63,814 nucleotides of DNA. Origin: an uncultured Bacteroides sp. (GTDB lineage: Bacteria > Bacteroidota > Bacteroidia > Bacteroidales > Bacteroidaceae). Every line of letters begins with the position of its first letter. The stretch's first letter is position 1. The position numbers and the translations under genes are program-made. This document shows, in pieces, positions 42,056-51,409 of this stretch. Below the pieces are notes generated by a model. That model made no database searches. It was given only the letters and a program-made list of their open reading frames with translations, and had not been told where the DNA came from. The stretch spans positions 1 to 63,814 of the forward strand of contig CALUOT010000008.1 in NCBI GenBank assembly GCA_944322355.1, read 5' to 3'.

Positions 42056-43195
42056 ATGATGAAAAAGATTAAGAGTAAAGCAATCTATACAAAACATGAA
42101 ATGGACGATTTTGTACAGTTTCCCAACAAGCTGTACGCCCATTGTCCATATTATGTTCCTGACTTGGAAACAGACATCTACGATTTCTTCGATCCTAAGA
42201 AAAACGCTGGATTAGAATTCTCTGATGTTCAACCCTTTCTGGCGTACAATGAGCAGGGAGAAGTCGTGGGGCGCATTGTGGGCATCATTAATCATCATGC
42301 TAACCAGAAGTGGCATACGCGAAATGTACGTTTTGGTTTCATCGAATTCATTGATGATAAAGAGGTTTCCGCTTCGTTGCTTTCAGCGGTAGAGCAATGG
42401 GGGAAAGAGCGTGGCATGGAGTGCATACAAGGGCCGATGGGCATCTTCGATTTTGATAAAGAAGGTATGTTGGTAGAAGATTTCGACCAGTTGAGTTCCA
42501 TGATTACCATCTACAACTATCCTTATTATCCGCAACATCTGGAAGTGCTGGGATACGAAAAAGAAGTGGACTGGTTGCAAGTGCGTGTGGAAATTCCTCA
42601 GGAGGTACCGCCTAAGTATGCCCGTGTGGCTCGCTTGTCGAAAGAGATGTTTGGCTTGCACACGCACCAATTGACCAATGCCGACATAAAAAGGGGATAC
42701 GGAAAGAAAGTGTTCGACCTGATGAATGAGGCATACGCTCCTCTCTTCGGATTTACAGAAATGCCGGACAAACAAATTGATGCTTACCTCCGTCAGTATC
42801 TGCCTCTATTGGACAAGCGGCTCCTGTCGATGGTGGAGAACGAACAAGGTGAATTGATTGGTGCAGCCATTACCATGACAAGCCTTTCGAATGCGTTGCG
42901 GAAAGCAAGAGGGAAGTTATTGCCCTTTGGATGGTTCCACTTATTGCGTGCCATGAAGTGGAAGCGGGAAGATAAGGCCGAACTATTTTTGATAGCTGTT
43001 CGGCCGGATTACCAAGGATTGGGTGTCAACGCTTTGTTTTTTGACGAATTAATACCGATATACAATGAATATGGTATACGGTGGGCTGAGACGGGACCTC
43101 AGTTGGAAGATAATGTCAAAGAGTTATCGCAATGGAAGCCGATGAATCCCTCGTTTACCAAACGGAGAAGGTGTTATAAGAAAATTATTTATTAA
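42056..43195 (+). CDS. GNAT-type N-acyltransferase-like protein (about 380 aa)
   Basis: 379 residues from the ATG at 42056 (Met2 at 42059 equally likely); an upstream ATG at 41966 would add 30 unlikely residues. Widespread Bacteroidales family usually labelled N-acetyltransferase: FVQFPNKLYAHCPYYVPDLE, DFFDPKKN, FGFIEFIDD near residue 100, GPMGIFDFDKEGML near 140, and a C-terminal GNAT-like part with VRPDYQGLGVNALFFDE (acyl-CoA loop). Reaction unknown. It precedes the lipid locus by 23 bp and may belong to it or only be next to it. Confidence 0.75.
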   Translation: MMKKIKSKAIYTKHEMDDFVQFPNKLYAHCPYYVPDLETDIYDFFDPKKNAGLEFSDVQPFLAYNEQGEVVGRIVGIINHHANQKWHTRNVRFGFIEFIDDKEVSASLLSAVEQWGKERGMECIQGPMGIFDFDKEGMLVEDFDQLSSMITIYNYPYYPQHLEVLGYEKEVDWLQVRVEIPQEVPPKYARVARLSKEMFGLHTHQLTNADIKRGYGKKVFDLMNEAYAPLFGFTEMPDKQIDAYLRQYLPLLDKRLLSMVENEQGELIGAAITMTSLSNALRKARGKLLPFGWFHLLRAMKWKREDKAELFLIAVRPDYQGLGVNALFFDELIPIYNEYGIRWAETGPQLEDNVKELSQWKPMNPSFTKRRRCYKKIIY

Positions 43196-43218
43196 ATAAC
43201 GAAGATAAAAATATATAT

Positions 43219-44442
43219 ATGGAAAGGAAAGTAGTAATAACTGGTATGGGTATCTGGTCGTGCCTCGGCACTACGCTTGACGAAGTGCGCGATGCTCTGT
43301 ATGCAGGAAAAAGTGGTATCGTGTTCGATCCTAAGCGTAAAGCCGCTGGTTTTCGTTCGGCTTTATGCGCCCGGGTAGCACGGCCAGACTTGAAGCCTTA
43401 CATTTCGCGCAATCTGCGTCAGTTCATGCCCGAAGAAGCCGGATATGCCTATATGGCCACGCGTGCGGCTCTCGAACATGCCAAGTTGGAGCAAGACTAT
43501 ATCGATAGCCATGAAGTCGGAATCATTTACGGCAATGACTCCGTGGCCGAAGCTACCATGCATGCCCTCGACAAGTTTCGCGAATTCAAGGATACATCGG
43601 CTTGCGGTAGTGGGGCCATTTTCCAATCGATGAATTCTACTGTTACTATGAATTTGGCCTGTTTGTTTCGCCTGAAAGGTATTAATTTAACGGTTTCGGC
43701 AGCTTGTGCCTCTGGTTCGCATGCAGTAGGTTTGGCTTTCCTGCTTATACGCAATGGTTTGCAAGATTGTGTGGTGTGTGGTGGAGCACAGGAAGCCAAC
43801 ATGTATGGCGTGGCCTCATTCGATGGTATCCAGTCATTCTCCATCCGCGAAGCCGAGCCCACACGTGCTAGTCGTCCATTCGATCGGGATCGAGATGGAT
43901 TAGTACCCGGAGGAGGTGCAGCTACGGTTGTAGTAGAGAGCTATGAACATGCTGTGAAGCGTGGGGCACCTATCTTGGCCGAAATAGTAGGTTGGGGATT
44001 TTCGGGTAATGGTGATCACATTTCTACTCCCAACATTGTCGGTCCTGCGCGTTCATTGGAAATTTGCCTGAAGCAAGCTGATGTGGAAGCACGGCAGATA
44101 GGGTATGTCAATGCCCATGCCACGTCCACGCGGATAGGCGATGCCCGCGAAGCACAGGCCATTGCACAGATATTCGGTGATTACAAGGTGCCGGTTACTT
44201 CGACTAAGAGTCAGACGGGACATGAGATGTGGATGGCAGGTGCCAGTGAATTGATATATTCTACCCTGATGATGAAGAACGACTTCATTGCGGGAAATAT
44301 CAACTTCGAGCATCCCGATGATGACACCGCTTGTCTGAATATTGTGTCAGAGACTTGCAACGCGCACTTTGACATGTTCCTTTCCAATTCATTCGGATTC
44401 GGAGGAACGAACTCTACTTTAGTGATTAAAAACATGAAATAA
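43219..44442 (+). CDS. Beta-ketoacyl synthase (FabF-type)
   Basis: 407 residues. Condensing enzyme extending an ACP-bound chain by two carbons. Active-site triad is complete: Cys163 (SAACASGSHA), His300 (NAHATSTRIGD) and His335 (KSQTGHEMWMAGASE); closing FLSNSFGFGGTN. It is a catalytic ketosynthase, not a chain-length factor. It is the only ketosynthase in the locus and is followed by ACP, dehydratase and exporter genes, an order like aryl-polyene and flexirubin loci. The chain length and starter unit are unknown. Confidence 0.93.
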   Translation: MERKVVITGMGIWSCLGTTLDEVRDALYAGKSGIVFDPKRKAAGFRSALCARVARPDLKPYISRNLRQFMPEEAGYAYMATRAALEHAKLEQDYIDSHEVGIIYGNDSVAEATMHALDKFREFKDTSACGSGAIFQSMNSTVTMNLACLFRLKGINLTVSAACASGSHAVGLAFLLIRNGLQDCVVCGGAQEANMYGVASFDGIQSFSIREAEPTRASRPFDRDRDGLVPGGGAATVVVESYEHAVKRGAPILAEIVGWGFSGNGDHISTPNIVGPARSLEICLKQADVEARQIGYVNAHATSTRIGDAREAQAIAQIFGDYKVPVTSTKSQTGHEMWMAGASELIYSTLMMKNDFIAGNINFEHPDDDTACLNIVSETCNAHFDMFLSNSFGFGGTNSTLVIKNMK

Positions 44443-44464
44443 CAAATAAAAAGAATATACAATT

Positions 44465-44713
44465 ATGACACGTGAAGAAATCGTTGAAAAAGTAAATGAC
44501 TTATTGTCAGAAGAGTTTGAAGTAGATGCTACATTGTTTACACCCGAAGCCAATGTGAAAGAAACCTTATCGCTGGATAGCCTCAGTTTGGTCGACTTCG
44601 TGGCTATCATTCAGCAGACGTACAAAATCAAAATTCCCGTAACTGAATTGCGGGAAATTAAGACATTCAACAATTTGTACGACTATATTGAATTACATCT
44701 GGTGGAAGCATGA
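44465..44713 (+). CDS. Acyl carrier protein
   Basis: 82 residues, acidic four-helix carrier with the phosphopantetheine serine at position 39 in LSLDSLSLVDF. A dedicated carrier, not the housekeeping AcpP (which has DSLD or ADSLDTVEL and lies with fabF elsewhere). It overlaps the next start by 4 bp (ATGA), so it is made with the dehydratase. Needs a phosphopantetheinyl transferase that is not in the window. Confidence 0.93.
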   Translation: MTREEIVEKVNDLLSEEFEVDATLFTPEANVKETLSLDSLSLVDFVAIIQQTYKIKIPVTELREIKTFNNLYDYIELHLVEA

Positions 44714-45120
44714 GGGACATTGAACAATTGATACCTCAACGTGCTCCGATACGGATGGTGGACAAGGTGGAAAGCGTAGAGGGCGATACCATCGTCACCT
44801 GTCTGACCATCCGTCCGGATTTGTGTTTTGTAGATGAGGATGGCGTATTGGCCGAAGCGGGATTGATAGAGCATATCGCTCAGTCGGCCTCCGCCCTCGC
44901 CGGACACAAAGCTGCAGAGAATGGAGCGGAGCAACCTCCCATCGGTTATTTGGGGGAGGTAAAAAAGTTCCGTTGTTATCGCCTGCCTCGGGTAGAGGAA
45001 GAACTACGGACCTGCGTCACGCAAGAAGCCGAGACAGAAAACGTCACGATGCTTTCGGGGGAGACACGTGTAGGCGGCGAGCCAGTGGCTTCCATGCAAA
45101 TGAAGATTTCACTGACCTAA
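44710..45120 (+). CDS. Hotdog-fold dehydratase-like protein (ApeP-type)
   Basis: 136 residues. N-terminal LIPQRAPIRMVDKVESVEGD, a LIEHIAQSASALAGHKA helix, then PPIGYLGEVKKFRCYRLPR: this is the small hotdog dehydratase form found in aryl-polyene clusters (ApeP-like), related to FabZ but with the central helix carrying Glu/His in EH. It likely removes water from 3-hydroxyacyl-ACP. Second dehydratase follows 14 bp downstream. Which of the two acts on which chain length is unknown. Confidence 0.82.
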   Translation: MRDIEQLIPQRAPIRMVDKVESVEGDTIVTCLTIRPDLCFVDEDGVLAEAGLIEHIAQSASALAGHKAAENGAEQPPIGYLGEVKKFRCYRLPRVEEELRTCVTQEAETENVTMLSGETRVGGEPVASMQMKISLT

Positions 45121-45134
45121 AACGGATCACAATC

Positions 45135-45506
45135 ATGCTACTCGAAGACAATTACTATAAAGTATATCCCATGCACGTGGATGGAGATACGTCGGTTTCC
45201 TATCGCATAGCTCTCCTTCCCGAGTGTGACATCTATCGTGGACATTTTCCCGGTCGGCCGGTATGTCCCGGTGCATGCAGCATTGAAATTATCAAAGAAT
45301 GTGTCATGGCATGGACGAAGAAGTGTTTGTCCGTGTCCTTCATCAAGCAATGCCGTTTTGTAGCCATCCTGACACCGGGGCAGGGTAAGGAACTGGACCT
45401 CAAACTTGACATCGTGCCTACCGGAGACGGATATGCCGTGAATGCCCGTTTAGCCGATGAGGAACAGACGTATGTAGAATTTAAAGGAAACATGACGTGC
45501 GTATGA
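45135..45506 (+). CDS. FabZ/FabA-like 3-hydroxyacyl-ACP dehydratase (ApeI-type)
   Basis: 123 residues from the ATG at 45135; the longer in-frame start at 44973 would overlap the previous gene. FabZ-type motif YRGHFPGRPVCPGACSIEII with the catalytic histidine, then SFIKQCRFVAILTPGQ. Similar to the second dehydratase (ApeI) of aryl-polyene loci. The stop overlaps the exporter start (ATGA-like, 4 bp). Function as second dehydratase is inferred from locus type. Confidence 0.85.
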   Translation: MLLEDNYYKVYPMHVDGDTSVSYRIALLPECDIYRGHFPGRPVCPGACSIEIIKECVMAWTKKCLSVSFIKQCRFVAILTPGQGKELDLKLDIVPTGDGYAVNARLADEEQTYVEFKGNMTCV

Positions 45507-47992
45507 CCACGCTTTGCATTAAGATATATGATTACTTCCGCAACCATCGGTTTTGCTTTTGGACATCGCTGGTGGTACTGTTTGCCGTATGCGGATACTT
45601 TGCCGCCCAAATCCACTTGGAAGAGGACATCAATAAGCTGATGCCTTCTTCGAAGAATGAGGACGGCTCTACCAAGTTGGCTTTTGCCAATCTTCGTATT
45701 AAAGATAAAACATTCTTGTTGTTTGCCGGGCAAAACGGCGCATCGACCGAAGAAATCATTGAAACATGCGATGCCTTTATCGACTTGCTGGAGAGTCGGA
45801 ATAATGCCTTAGAACCGGAAAAACAAATGTTAGGAGACGTGTTTTATCGTTTGTCTGATGATTTGTTCCCGGATTTGGTAGACTATCTGTCTGCTCATTT
45901 GCCGGCTTACATAGATACCACCATTTACAGCGGTATAGATACGCTGCTGACTGTTGATCATATGAAGCGGCAGATGCAAAGTAACCGCAAGGATCTGGCC
46001 GGGCCAGTGGGTAGCTTATATCCGGAATTGATACAGACAGACCCCATAGGTTTGCGAAACTTGCTGGGAGAACAAATGAAGCCGTTGACGAGCGGTGCTT
46101 CGAGTGGTTATAAGATAGTGGACGGACATTTCTTTGTACCCGACTCTACAGTATGTGTTGCTTTCCTTACGCCTATGTATTCGGCTACGAACACAGGACA
46201 GGGTTCGGCATTGTTCAACACATTGAATGACTTAATAGCACAGTTTGCCGCTTCTAACTCGAATGTGAAGATTGGCTATCATGGCACACCGGCCAGTGGC
46301 TTCTATAATTCCGGTCAAATCAAAGATGACCTGAAAGGTACTATCATCGGTTCGTTGATATGGGTGCTGGTTTTCATTGCTATCTGTTTCCGCCATTGGA
46401 ATACTATTCCTTTATTGTTGCTTCCGGTAGCATTTGGTACGTTGTTCGGACTGGCTGTAATGTATTTTGTCAAAGGACAGTTCTCATTGTTGGCTTTGGG
46501 CATCGGTGCTGTTATTTTAGGCGTGGCACTCAGCTATGTGTTGCACGTTATGACCCACTCCAAGTATGTGAACGATCCGGAGCAGATGTTGCGTGACCAG
46601 GTAAAACCCGTATGTCTGGGGTGTCTTACAACTGTCGGTTCGTTTATGGGGCTTATTTTTATCCGGACGGAGTTGTTGCAGGATTTCGGCCTCTTTGCCA
46701 CTTTAGCTATTGTAGGTACTACGGCTTTTAGCTTGGTTTATTTACCACAACTTCTCTCATTGGGCAAGCCTGAACGAAACGAACATTTGTTCAGTTGGAT
46801 AGACAAAATTAACGCTTATCCCATTGATCGCAATAAACCGTTGATGATTGTCCTGTTGGCTATTGTAGCTGTATGTATCGGGTTCTATGCCGTAAAAGGT
46901 ACCCGCTTTGATGCCGACATGCACAACTTGGGTTACAAGGCTGACATCACCACGTGGTCCGAAGAATTGCTGCGTGCCAAGACTTATACGGGCGACAAAC
47001 AGAAATATTTTGCCAGCTCGGGAAAAACGATGGAGGAGGCTGTAGCCAATTTCACTGTGCTGTCCGCCCAATTGGATTCGTTACAAAAGGAAGGATTGGT
47101 GAAAAGCTATACGCATACCGACCTGATTTTTGTTCCTCAGGCTATACAGCAACAACGTATAGATGCCTGGAAAGCCTATTGGACGGAAGAACGTTTGGAG
47201 AAAGCCCGTCGACTGATACGCGAAACGGCTCCACAGGCAGGATTGCTTCCCGAGGCATTCGACCTGTTTTTCGACTTTGCTACGGCCGACTATCAGCCCG
47301 ATGCTTTCTACGAGGCAGGTATCATTCCGGCAGGCTATCTGTCTACTTTGATGGAAGAGTCGTATGATGGTAATTCGTATCTGTGTTTTACCTCTGTGCG
47401 CTGTGAGAACGATGTGGTGCGCAGTAACGACAGTGACTATCACCGCATTTGCGATGCCGTAACTGCTCTTCCCGGTATGTTGGTGTTGGATACTTACTAT
47501 TACACCACGGATACACTGAATCAGTTGAATGCCGATTTCAACGTCTTGCAATGGGTGTCGATGTTGTTCGTGTTACTTGTGTTGTTGTTCAGCTTCCGTG
47601 GCAATGTCAAGCACACTTTGTTGGGATTTATGCCGATATTGTTGAGCTGGCTGACTGTGTTGGGATTGATGGCCATCTGCGATATGGGATTCAATCTGAT
47701 TAATATTATCATATCCACGTTCATCTTTGGTATAGGCGTGGACTATAGCATCTTCGTGATGAGTGGATTGACAAACGGTGGGGAAGATTCCAGATTGTTG
47801 CGTTACCACAAAACGGCTATTTTCTTCAGTGCAGTTATCCTGATTGTCACCGTAAGTTCCATGCTCTTTGCCGAGCATCCTGCCATACGGTCGGTGGGAT
47901 TCTCTACGCTGGTGGGCATGGTTTCTGCCGTGTTGCTCTCTTGTGTGGTGCAGCCGGCCATTTTCAGAATGATAGATAAGAAGAAACGATGA
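45503..47992 (+). CDS. MMPL/RND-superfamily lipid exporter
   Basis: 829 residues from the ATG at 45503. Twelve-segment RND-type layout: TM1 near residues 18-36 (FWTSLVVLFAVCGYFAAQI), a periplasmic part, TM2-6 at about 270-420 (IGSLIWVLVFIAICFRHW, AVMYFVKGQF), then a second half with TM7 near 455, periplasmic part 480-680 and TM8-12. Matches the MMPL exporter of aryl-polyene/flexirubin loci (ApeM-like) and SecDF-like lipid transporters. It would move the finished lipid from the inner membrane outward. Confidence 0.85.
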   Translation: MTTLCIKIYDYFRNHRFCFWTSLVVLFAVCGYFAAQIHLEEDINKLMPSSKNEDGSTKLAFANLRIKDKTFLLFAGQNGASTEEIIETCDAFIDLLESRNNALEPEKQMLGDVFYRLSDDLFPDLVDYLSAHLPAYIDTTIYSGIDTLLTVDHMKRQMQSNRKDLAGPVGSLYPELIQTDPIGLRNLLGEQMKPLTSGASSGYKIVDGHFFVPDSTVCVAFLTPMYSATNTGQGSALFNTLNDLIAQFAASNSNVKIGYHGTPASGFYNSGQIKDDLKGTIIGSLIWVLVFIAICFRHWNTIPLLLLPVAFGTLFGLAVMYFVKGQFSLLALGIGAVILGVALSYVLHVMTHSKYVNDPEQMLRDQVKPVCLGCLTTVGSFMGLIFIRTELLQDFGLFATLAIVGTTAFSLVYLPQLLSLGKPERNEHLFSWIDKINAYPIDRNKPLMIVLLAIVAVCIGFYAVKGTRFDADMHNLGYKADITTWSEELLRAKTYTGDKQKYFASSGKTMEEAVANFTVLSAQLDSLQKEGLVKSYTHTDLIFVPQAIQQQRIDAWKAYWTEERLEKARRLIRETAPQAGLLPEAFDLFFDFATADYQPDAFYEAGIIPAGYLSTLMEESYDGNSYLCFTSVRCENDVVRSNDSDYHRICDAVTALPGMLVLDTYYYTTDTLNQLNADFNVLQWVSMLFVLLVLLFSFRGNVKHTLLGFMPILLSWLTVLGLMAICDMGFNLINIIISTFIFGIGVDYSIFVMSGLTNGGEDSRLLRYHKTAIFFSAVILIVTVSSMLFAEHPAIRSVGFSTLVGMVSAVLLSCVVQPAIFRMIDKKKR

Positions 47993-49464
47993 AATACGAC
48001 GTAGTAATCATAGGCGCCGGATTGGGTGGATTGGAATGTGCATACCTCTTGGCACGTAGCGGCCGGAGTGTGTTGCTCTTGGAGCAGAGTGCGCACATTG
48101 GCGGATGTATCCAAAGTTATATGCGGTGCGGCATGGATTTCGACACCGGATTCCATTATGTAGGAGGATTAGGCGAAGGTCAGTTGCTGCATGCTGTTTT
48201 CGAGCACTTCGGGTTGCTTCGATTGCCTTGGCAGCGGTTGGACAAAGCTTTCGACCGGATAAAGATTGGAGAGCGGGATTTTGCTTTCGTACAAGGATAC
48301 AGTGATTTTGCAGAGACCTTGGCCAAGGAGTTTCCTGCTGAGCGGGCTGCCTTGAGACGTTTTGCGAACCTGATGAAAGAATCGGTTGCGCAACCCTTCA
48401 ATCTGCTGAATCCGCAAATCGATGCCGAGCCGACTTTCGACCTTTATGGGACGAACACTTGGCAATATCTGCAAGAGAACTTCCACGACCCGATGCTGCT
48501 GAATGTACTCGGGGCCACTTCCCTGAAGATGGAGTTGCGAAAGGAAACCCTTCCCTTGTTTACGTTCGTTCATGGAAATAGCAATTTCATCGAAAGCAGC
48601 TGGAGGTTGAAGGGCGGAGGGTCGCTCATTGCTGATTCATTGGCCAATGACATCCGGGCGATGGGCGGAAAAATCGTCTGCCAGGCAGGAGTGAAGGAAT
48701 TGGTGGAAAAAGGGGGGAAACTGGTGGCCGCCATCTGCGAGAATGGAGAGACCTACGAAGGGGATTGCTTCATCAGCGATATCCATCCCGCCCAGACGTG
48801 TGACTTGCTCAAGCAGAGCGAAAAGATGCGAAGCGCCTATCGTAATCGCATCGCCCGGTTGAAGAACACCTTTGGCATGTTCACTGTTTCGCTCCGCCTC
48901 AAGCCTCGGGCCATCCGGTATTTCAATTGGAACCATTTTGTCTATCGGAAGCCGAATGTCTGGACTTTCTACCGGGAGGGAAATCCCGTGGGAGGAGTCA
49001 TGATTAGCTGCCGGGTGCCGGAAGACGGGAGCGAATATGCCAGCCAAATCGATTTGCTCACGCCGATGACATGGAACCGATGCCAGGCTTGGAGTCAGAC
49101 TAAAATCGGCCATCGCGGAGAGGACTACCTGGCGATGAAGGAACAAGTGGCCGACGAGTGCATCATGTTGGCCGAGCGTTGCCTGCCGGGATTGGGCGAT
49201 GCTTACGAGCGGCGCTACATCAGCACACCGCTGACCTATCGCGACTATACCCGTACACCCGACGGGTCGGCTTATGGCATCCGCAAGGATTCGGAGAATC
49301 CCATGATGACGATGCTGTCTGTACGTACACCGGTTCCCAATCTCCTCCTGACGGGGCAGAACCTGATGTTGCACGGCGTGTGCGGAGTCACCATGACGAC
49401 TTTGTTCACTTGTGCCGAGCTGATGGGCAAGGAGGCCGTCTGGAAGGTACTGGACGGGCATTAA
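47989..49464 (+). CDS. FAD/NAD(P)-dependent oxidoreductase (CrtI/phytoene-desaturase-like)
   Basis: 491 residues. N-terminal dinucleotide fold YDVVIIGAGLGGLECAYLLA...VLLLEQ; later LKGGGSLIADSLANDI and the C-terminal TYRDYTRTPDGSAYGI and GVCGVTMTTLFTCAEL, typical of the CrtI/RetSat-like flavoproteins. It would add or saturate double bonds in a polyene or act on a related chain. Overlaps the exporter by 4 bp. An enzyme of this type is not part of the classic aryl-polyene set I know, so the product may differ. Confidence 0.85.
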   Translation: MKYDVVIIGAGLGGLECAYLLARSGRSVLLLEQSAHIGGCIQSYMRCGMDFDTGFHYVGGLGEGQLLHAVFEHFGLLRLPWQRLDKAFDRIKIGERDFAFVQGYSDFAETLAKEFPAERAALRRFANLMKESVAQPFNLLNPQIDAEPTFDLYGTNTWQYLQENFHDPMLLNVLGATSLKMELRKETLPLFTFVHGNSNFIESSWRLKGGGSLIADSLANDIRAMGGKIVCQAGVKELVEKGGKLVAAICENGETYEGDCFISDIHPAQTCDLLKQSEKMRSAYRNRIARLKNTFGMFTVSLRLKPRAIRYFNWNHFVYRKPNVWTFYREGNPVGGVMISCRVPEDGSEYASQIDLLTPMTWNRCQAWSQTKIGHRGEDYLAMKEQVADECIMLAERCLPGLGDAYERRYISTPLTYRDYTRTPDGSAYGIRKDSENPMMTMLSVRTPVPNLLLTGQNLMLHGVCGVTMTTLFTCAELMGKEAVWKVLDGH

Positions 49465-49478
49465 ATGCCGTTCGCGAC

Positions 49479-49513
49479 AAACCCAGGGTTTCATGAGCAC
49501 AAACCTAGGGTTT
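49479..49513. repeat. Tandem array I: 2 units, period 22 bp
   Basis: AAACCCAGGGTTT (49479-49491, palindrome around one base) and AAACCTAGGGTTT (49501-49513). A third, broken unit may follow. Lies inside the lipid operon between oxidoreductase and ketoreductase genes. Confidence 0.75.
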
Positions 49514-49581
49514 GTCAGAAACCGTCTGAAGACGGGCTAAAAATGAATCAATAATAACCTCATAATAAAAGAAATAAGGAT

Positions 49582-50310
49582 ATGAAATACGCATTAGTAA
49601 CCGGAGGAAGTCGTGGCATCGGACGGGCCGTTTGTTTGAAACTGGCTCGGATGGGATACCACGTCCTCATCAACTATGTAAGCCATGCCGAGGAGGCGGA
49701 AGCTACCCTTCGGATGGTACATGAAGCCGGGCGGGAAGGCGAAATCCTGAAGTTCGATGTAAGTAATCGCCAACAAACCACGGAAGCGCTCGAAGCCTGG
49801 ATGGAAGCTCATCCGGACGCCTACATCGAGGTGTTGGTGAACAACGCGGGCATACGTCGGGACAACTTGCTGGTATTTATGCCCGAAGAAGATTGGCATC
49901 GCGTGCTGGACATTACCCTGAGCGGATTCTACAATGTCACCCAACCTTTGTTGCAACCCATGCTGGTGCATAAGTTCGGACGCATCATCAACATGGCCAG
50001 TGTCACGGGGCTGAAAGGCATGCCCGGCCAGGCTAACTATGCAGCTGCCAAGGGAGGAATCATAGCCGCCACCAAGTCGCTGGCTCAGGAAGTGGCTCGT
50101 AAGAATGTCACCGTCAATGCCGTAGCCCCCGGATTCATCCAGACGGATATGCTGGAAGGGCTCGATGAAGCAGCGTTGAAGAAAACCATACCCGCCAATC
50201 GCTTCGGCACGCCCGAGGAAGTGGCCGAGTTGGTCGGATTCCTGGTCTCCAAAGAAGCCGGATACATCACGGGCAATGTCATATCTATCAATGGAGGGCT
50301 TTACACATGA
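49582..50310 (+). CDS. 3-oxoacyl-ACP reductase (FabG-type SDR)
   Basis: 242 residues. Short-chain dehydrogenase: cofactor loop TGGSRGIGRAV near residue 8, NNAGIRRDNLLVFM near 92, catalytic Ser in MASVTGLKG and Tyr/Lys in ANYAAAKGGI. Reduces 3-ketoacyl-ACP with NADPH, completing a ketosynthase-reductase-dehydratase set. It overlaps the LolA-like gene by 4 bp. A locus-specific copy; the housekeeping fabG is presumably elsewhere. Confidence 0.92.
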   Translation: MKYALVTGGSRGIGRAVCLKLARMGYHVLINYVSHAEEAEATLRMVHEAGREGEILKFDVSNRQQTTEALEAWMEAHPDAYIEVLVNNAGIRRDNLLVFMPEEDWHRVLDITLSGFYNVTQPLLQPMLVHKFGRIINMASVTGLKGMPGQANYAAAKGGIIAATKSLAQEVARKNVTVNAVAPGFIQTDMLEGLDEAALKKTIPANRFGTPEEVAELVGFLVSKEAGYITGNVISINGGLYT

Positions 50311-50942
50311 TGAGGACATTTCAACGACTGTTTATCGCCTGGATGGCTTGTCTCTTGCTGGGTGCCGACTTCGTGATGGCGCAAGAAGCAGAGGTGCAAC
50401 GTTTGGCCGAGCGAAACCGGAATATGCAGACGCTGACGGCTTCTGTGGTTCGCACCAAACATAATGCCGCCATCGCCGAAGACCAGGTAGAGAAGGGTAC
50501 TTTCTACTTGCAGAAGCCGGGCCGGATGGCTTTGGTGTTCCTCGATGGAAAAGACAAACTGGTGATGGACGGAGAGGCTTACACCATGGTGAACCAAGGG
50601 AAAGCAAGCCAGGCTAAAGGACCGGTGAAACTTCAGTTCGCCGTTTTGCAAACTGTACTTAAAAACGTTTTAGCCGATGGCGAATTTACCGAACTTGGCG
50701 AACAGGCCGAGGTGAAGACCGAGCAGCAAGGACAAACCTTTGTCTTGACCGTGACTCCTACAGTGATGAGTGCCAAGGCCAAGCGTCGGATGATGTTTCA
50801 ATCGTTCGTACTGACCCTCGACACCCGGACATCGCGCATCCAAAGCCTGCGCATGAACGAACGGGGGACGAACTATACGCAATATGATTTTGTGGACTAT
50901 CAACCTGACAGCACGATAGACAAGCAGGTCTTTATTCCCTGA
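50307..50942 (+). CDS. LolA-like outer-membrane lipoprotein carrier
   Basis: 211 residues, signal peptide (FIAWMACLLLGADFVMAQ), then a LolA-type half-barrel: MQTLTASVVRTKHN, EKGTFYLQKPGRMALVFL (LolA shape), VTPTVMSAKAKRRMMFQSF. Aryl-polyene loci carry such a LolA relative (ApeL-like) thought to move the lipid product through the periplasm. Here it follows the MMPL exporter and ketoreductase genes, with the thioesterase 3 bp downstream. Confidence 0.85.
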   Translation: MMRTFQRLFIAWMACLLLGADFVMAQEAEVQRLAERNRNMQTLTASVVRTKHNAAIAEDQVEKGTFYLQKPGRMALVFLDGKDKLVMDGEAYTMVNQGKASQAKGPVKLQFAVLQTVLKNVLADGEFTELGEQAEVKTEQQGQTFVLTVTPTVMSAKAKRRMMFQSFVLTLDTRTSRIQSLRMNERGTNYTQYDFVDYQPDSTIDKQVFIP

Positions 50943-50945
50943 GCG

Positions 50946-51374
50946 ATGAAAGTATTGGAAGATATTTGCTATATACAAGTACGATTCAGTGAAATTGATT
51001 CCATGCGCCGCGTGTGGCATGGATCTTATATCACTTATCTGGAGGATGGGCGTGAATCGTTCGGCAGACACTATCCGGGCATCGGATATGCCGACATGCA
51101 GCGGGAGGGCATTTACGCACCTATTTATGATGTCCACATGCGCTATTATGCACCTCTTGCCATCAACGACAGGGCAGAGGTGCATACGCAATACATCTAC
51201 AAACCCGGTGCCCGGCTCGACTATCAGTATCGCATTTATCGGGAAAGCGATCATGTGCTGTGTGCGGAAGGAAGTACCGTTCAGTTGTTCATCGATGCCG
51301 GTGGAGACCTGCTGGTGGACAAACCGGATTATTACGAGAAATGGCAGGCCCGATACTTGACCGACGAAACGTGA
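50946..51374 (+). CDS. 4-hydroxybenzoyl-CoA-type thioesterase (hotdog)
   Basis: 142 residues. YbgC/4HBT layout: YIQVRFSEIDSMRRVWHGSYITYLEDGRESFGRHY with the aspartate near residue 17 and the tandem W-H-x-x-Y pattern. It would hydrolyse an acyl-ACP or acyl-CoA in the locus (ApeK-like position). 3 bp after the LolA-like gene, 35 bp before the outer-membrane protein gene. No exported signal, so it acts in the cytoplasm. Confidence 0.85.
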   Translation: MKVLEDICYIQVRFSEIDSMRRVWHGSYITYLEDGRESFGRHYPGIGYADMQREGIYAPIYDVHMRYYAPLAINDRAEVHTQYIYKPGARLDYQYRIYRESDHVLCAEGSTVQLFIDAGGDLLVDKPDYYEKWQARYLTDET

Positions 51375-51409
51375 TACTCCTGACATAATAACAATAAAGA
51401 GGAAATCTA

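Noticed and set aside
44973-45134. Longer start for the second dehydratase
   Set aside because: It would read through the preceding gene in another frame; the ATG at 45135 fits the FabZ length and spacing.
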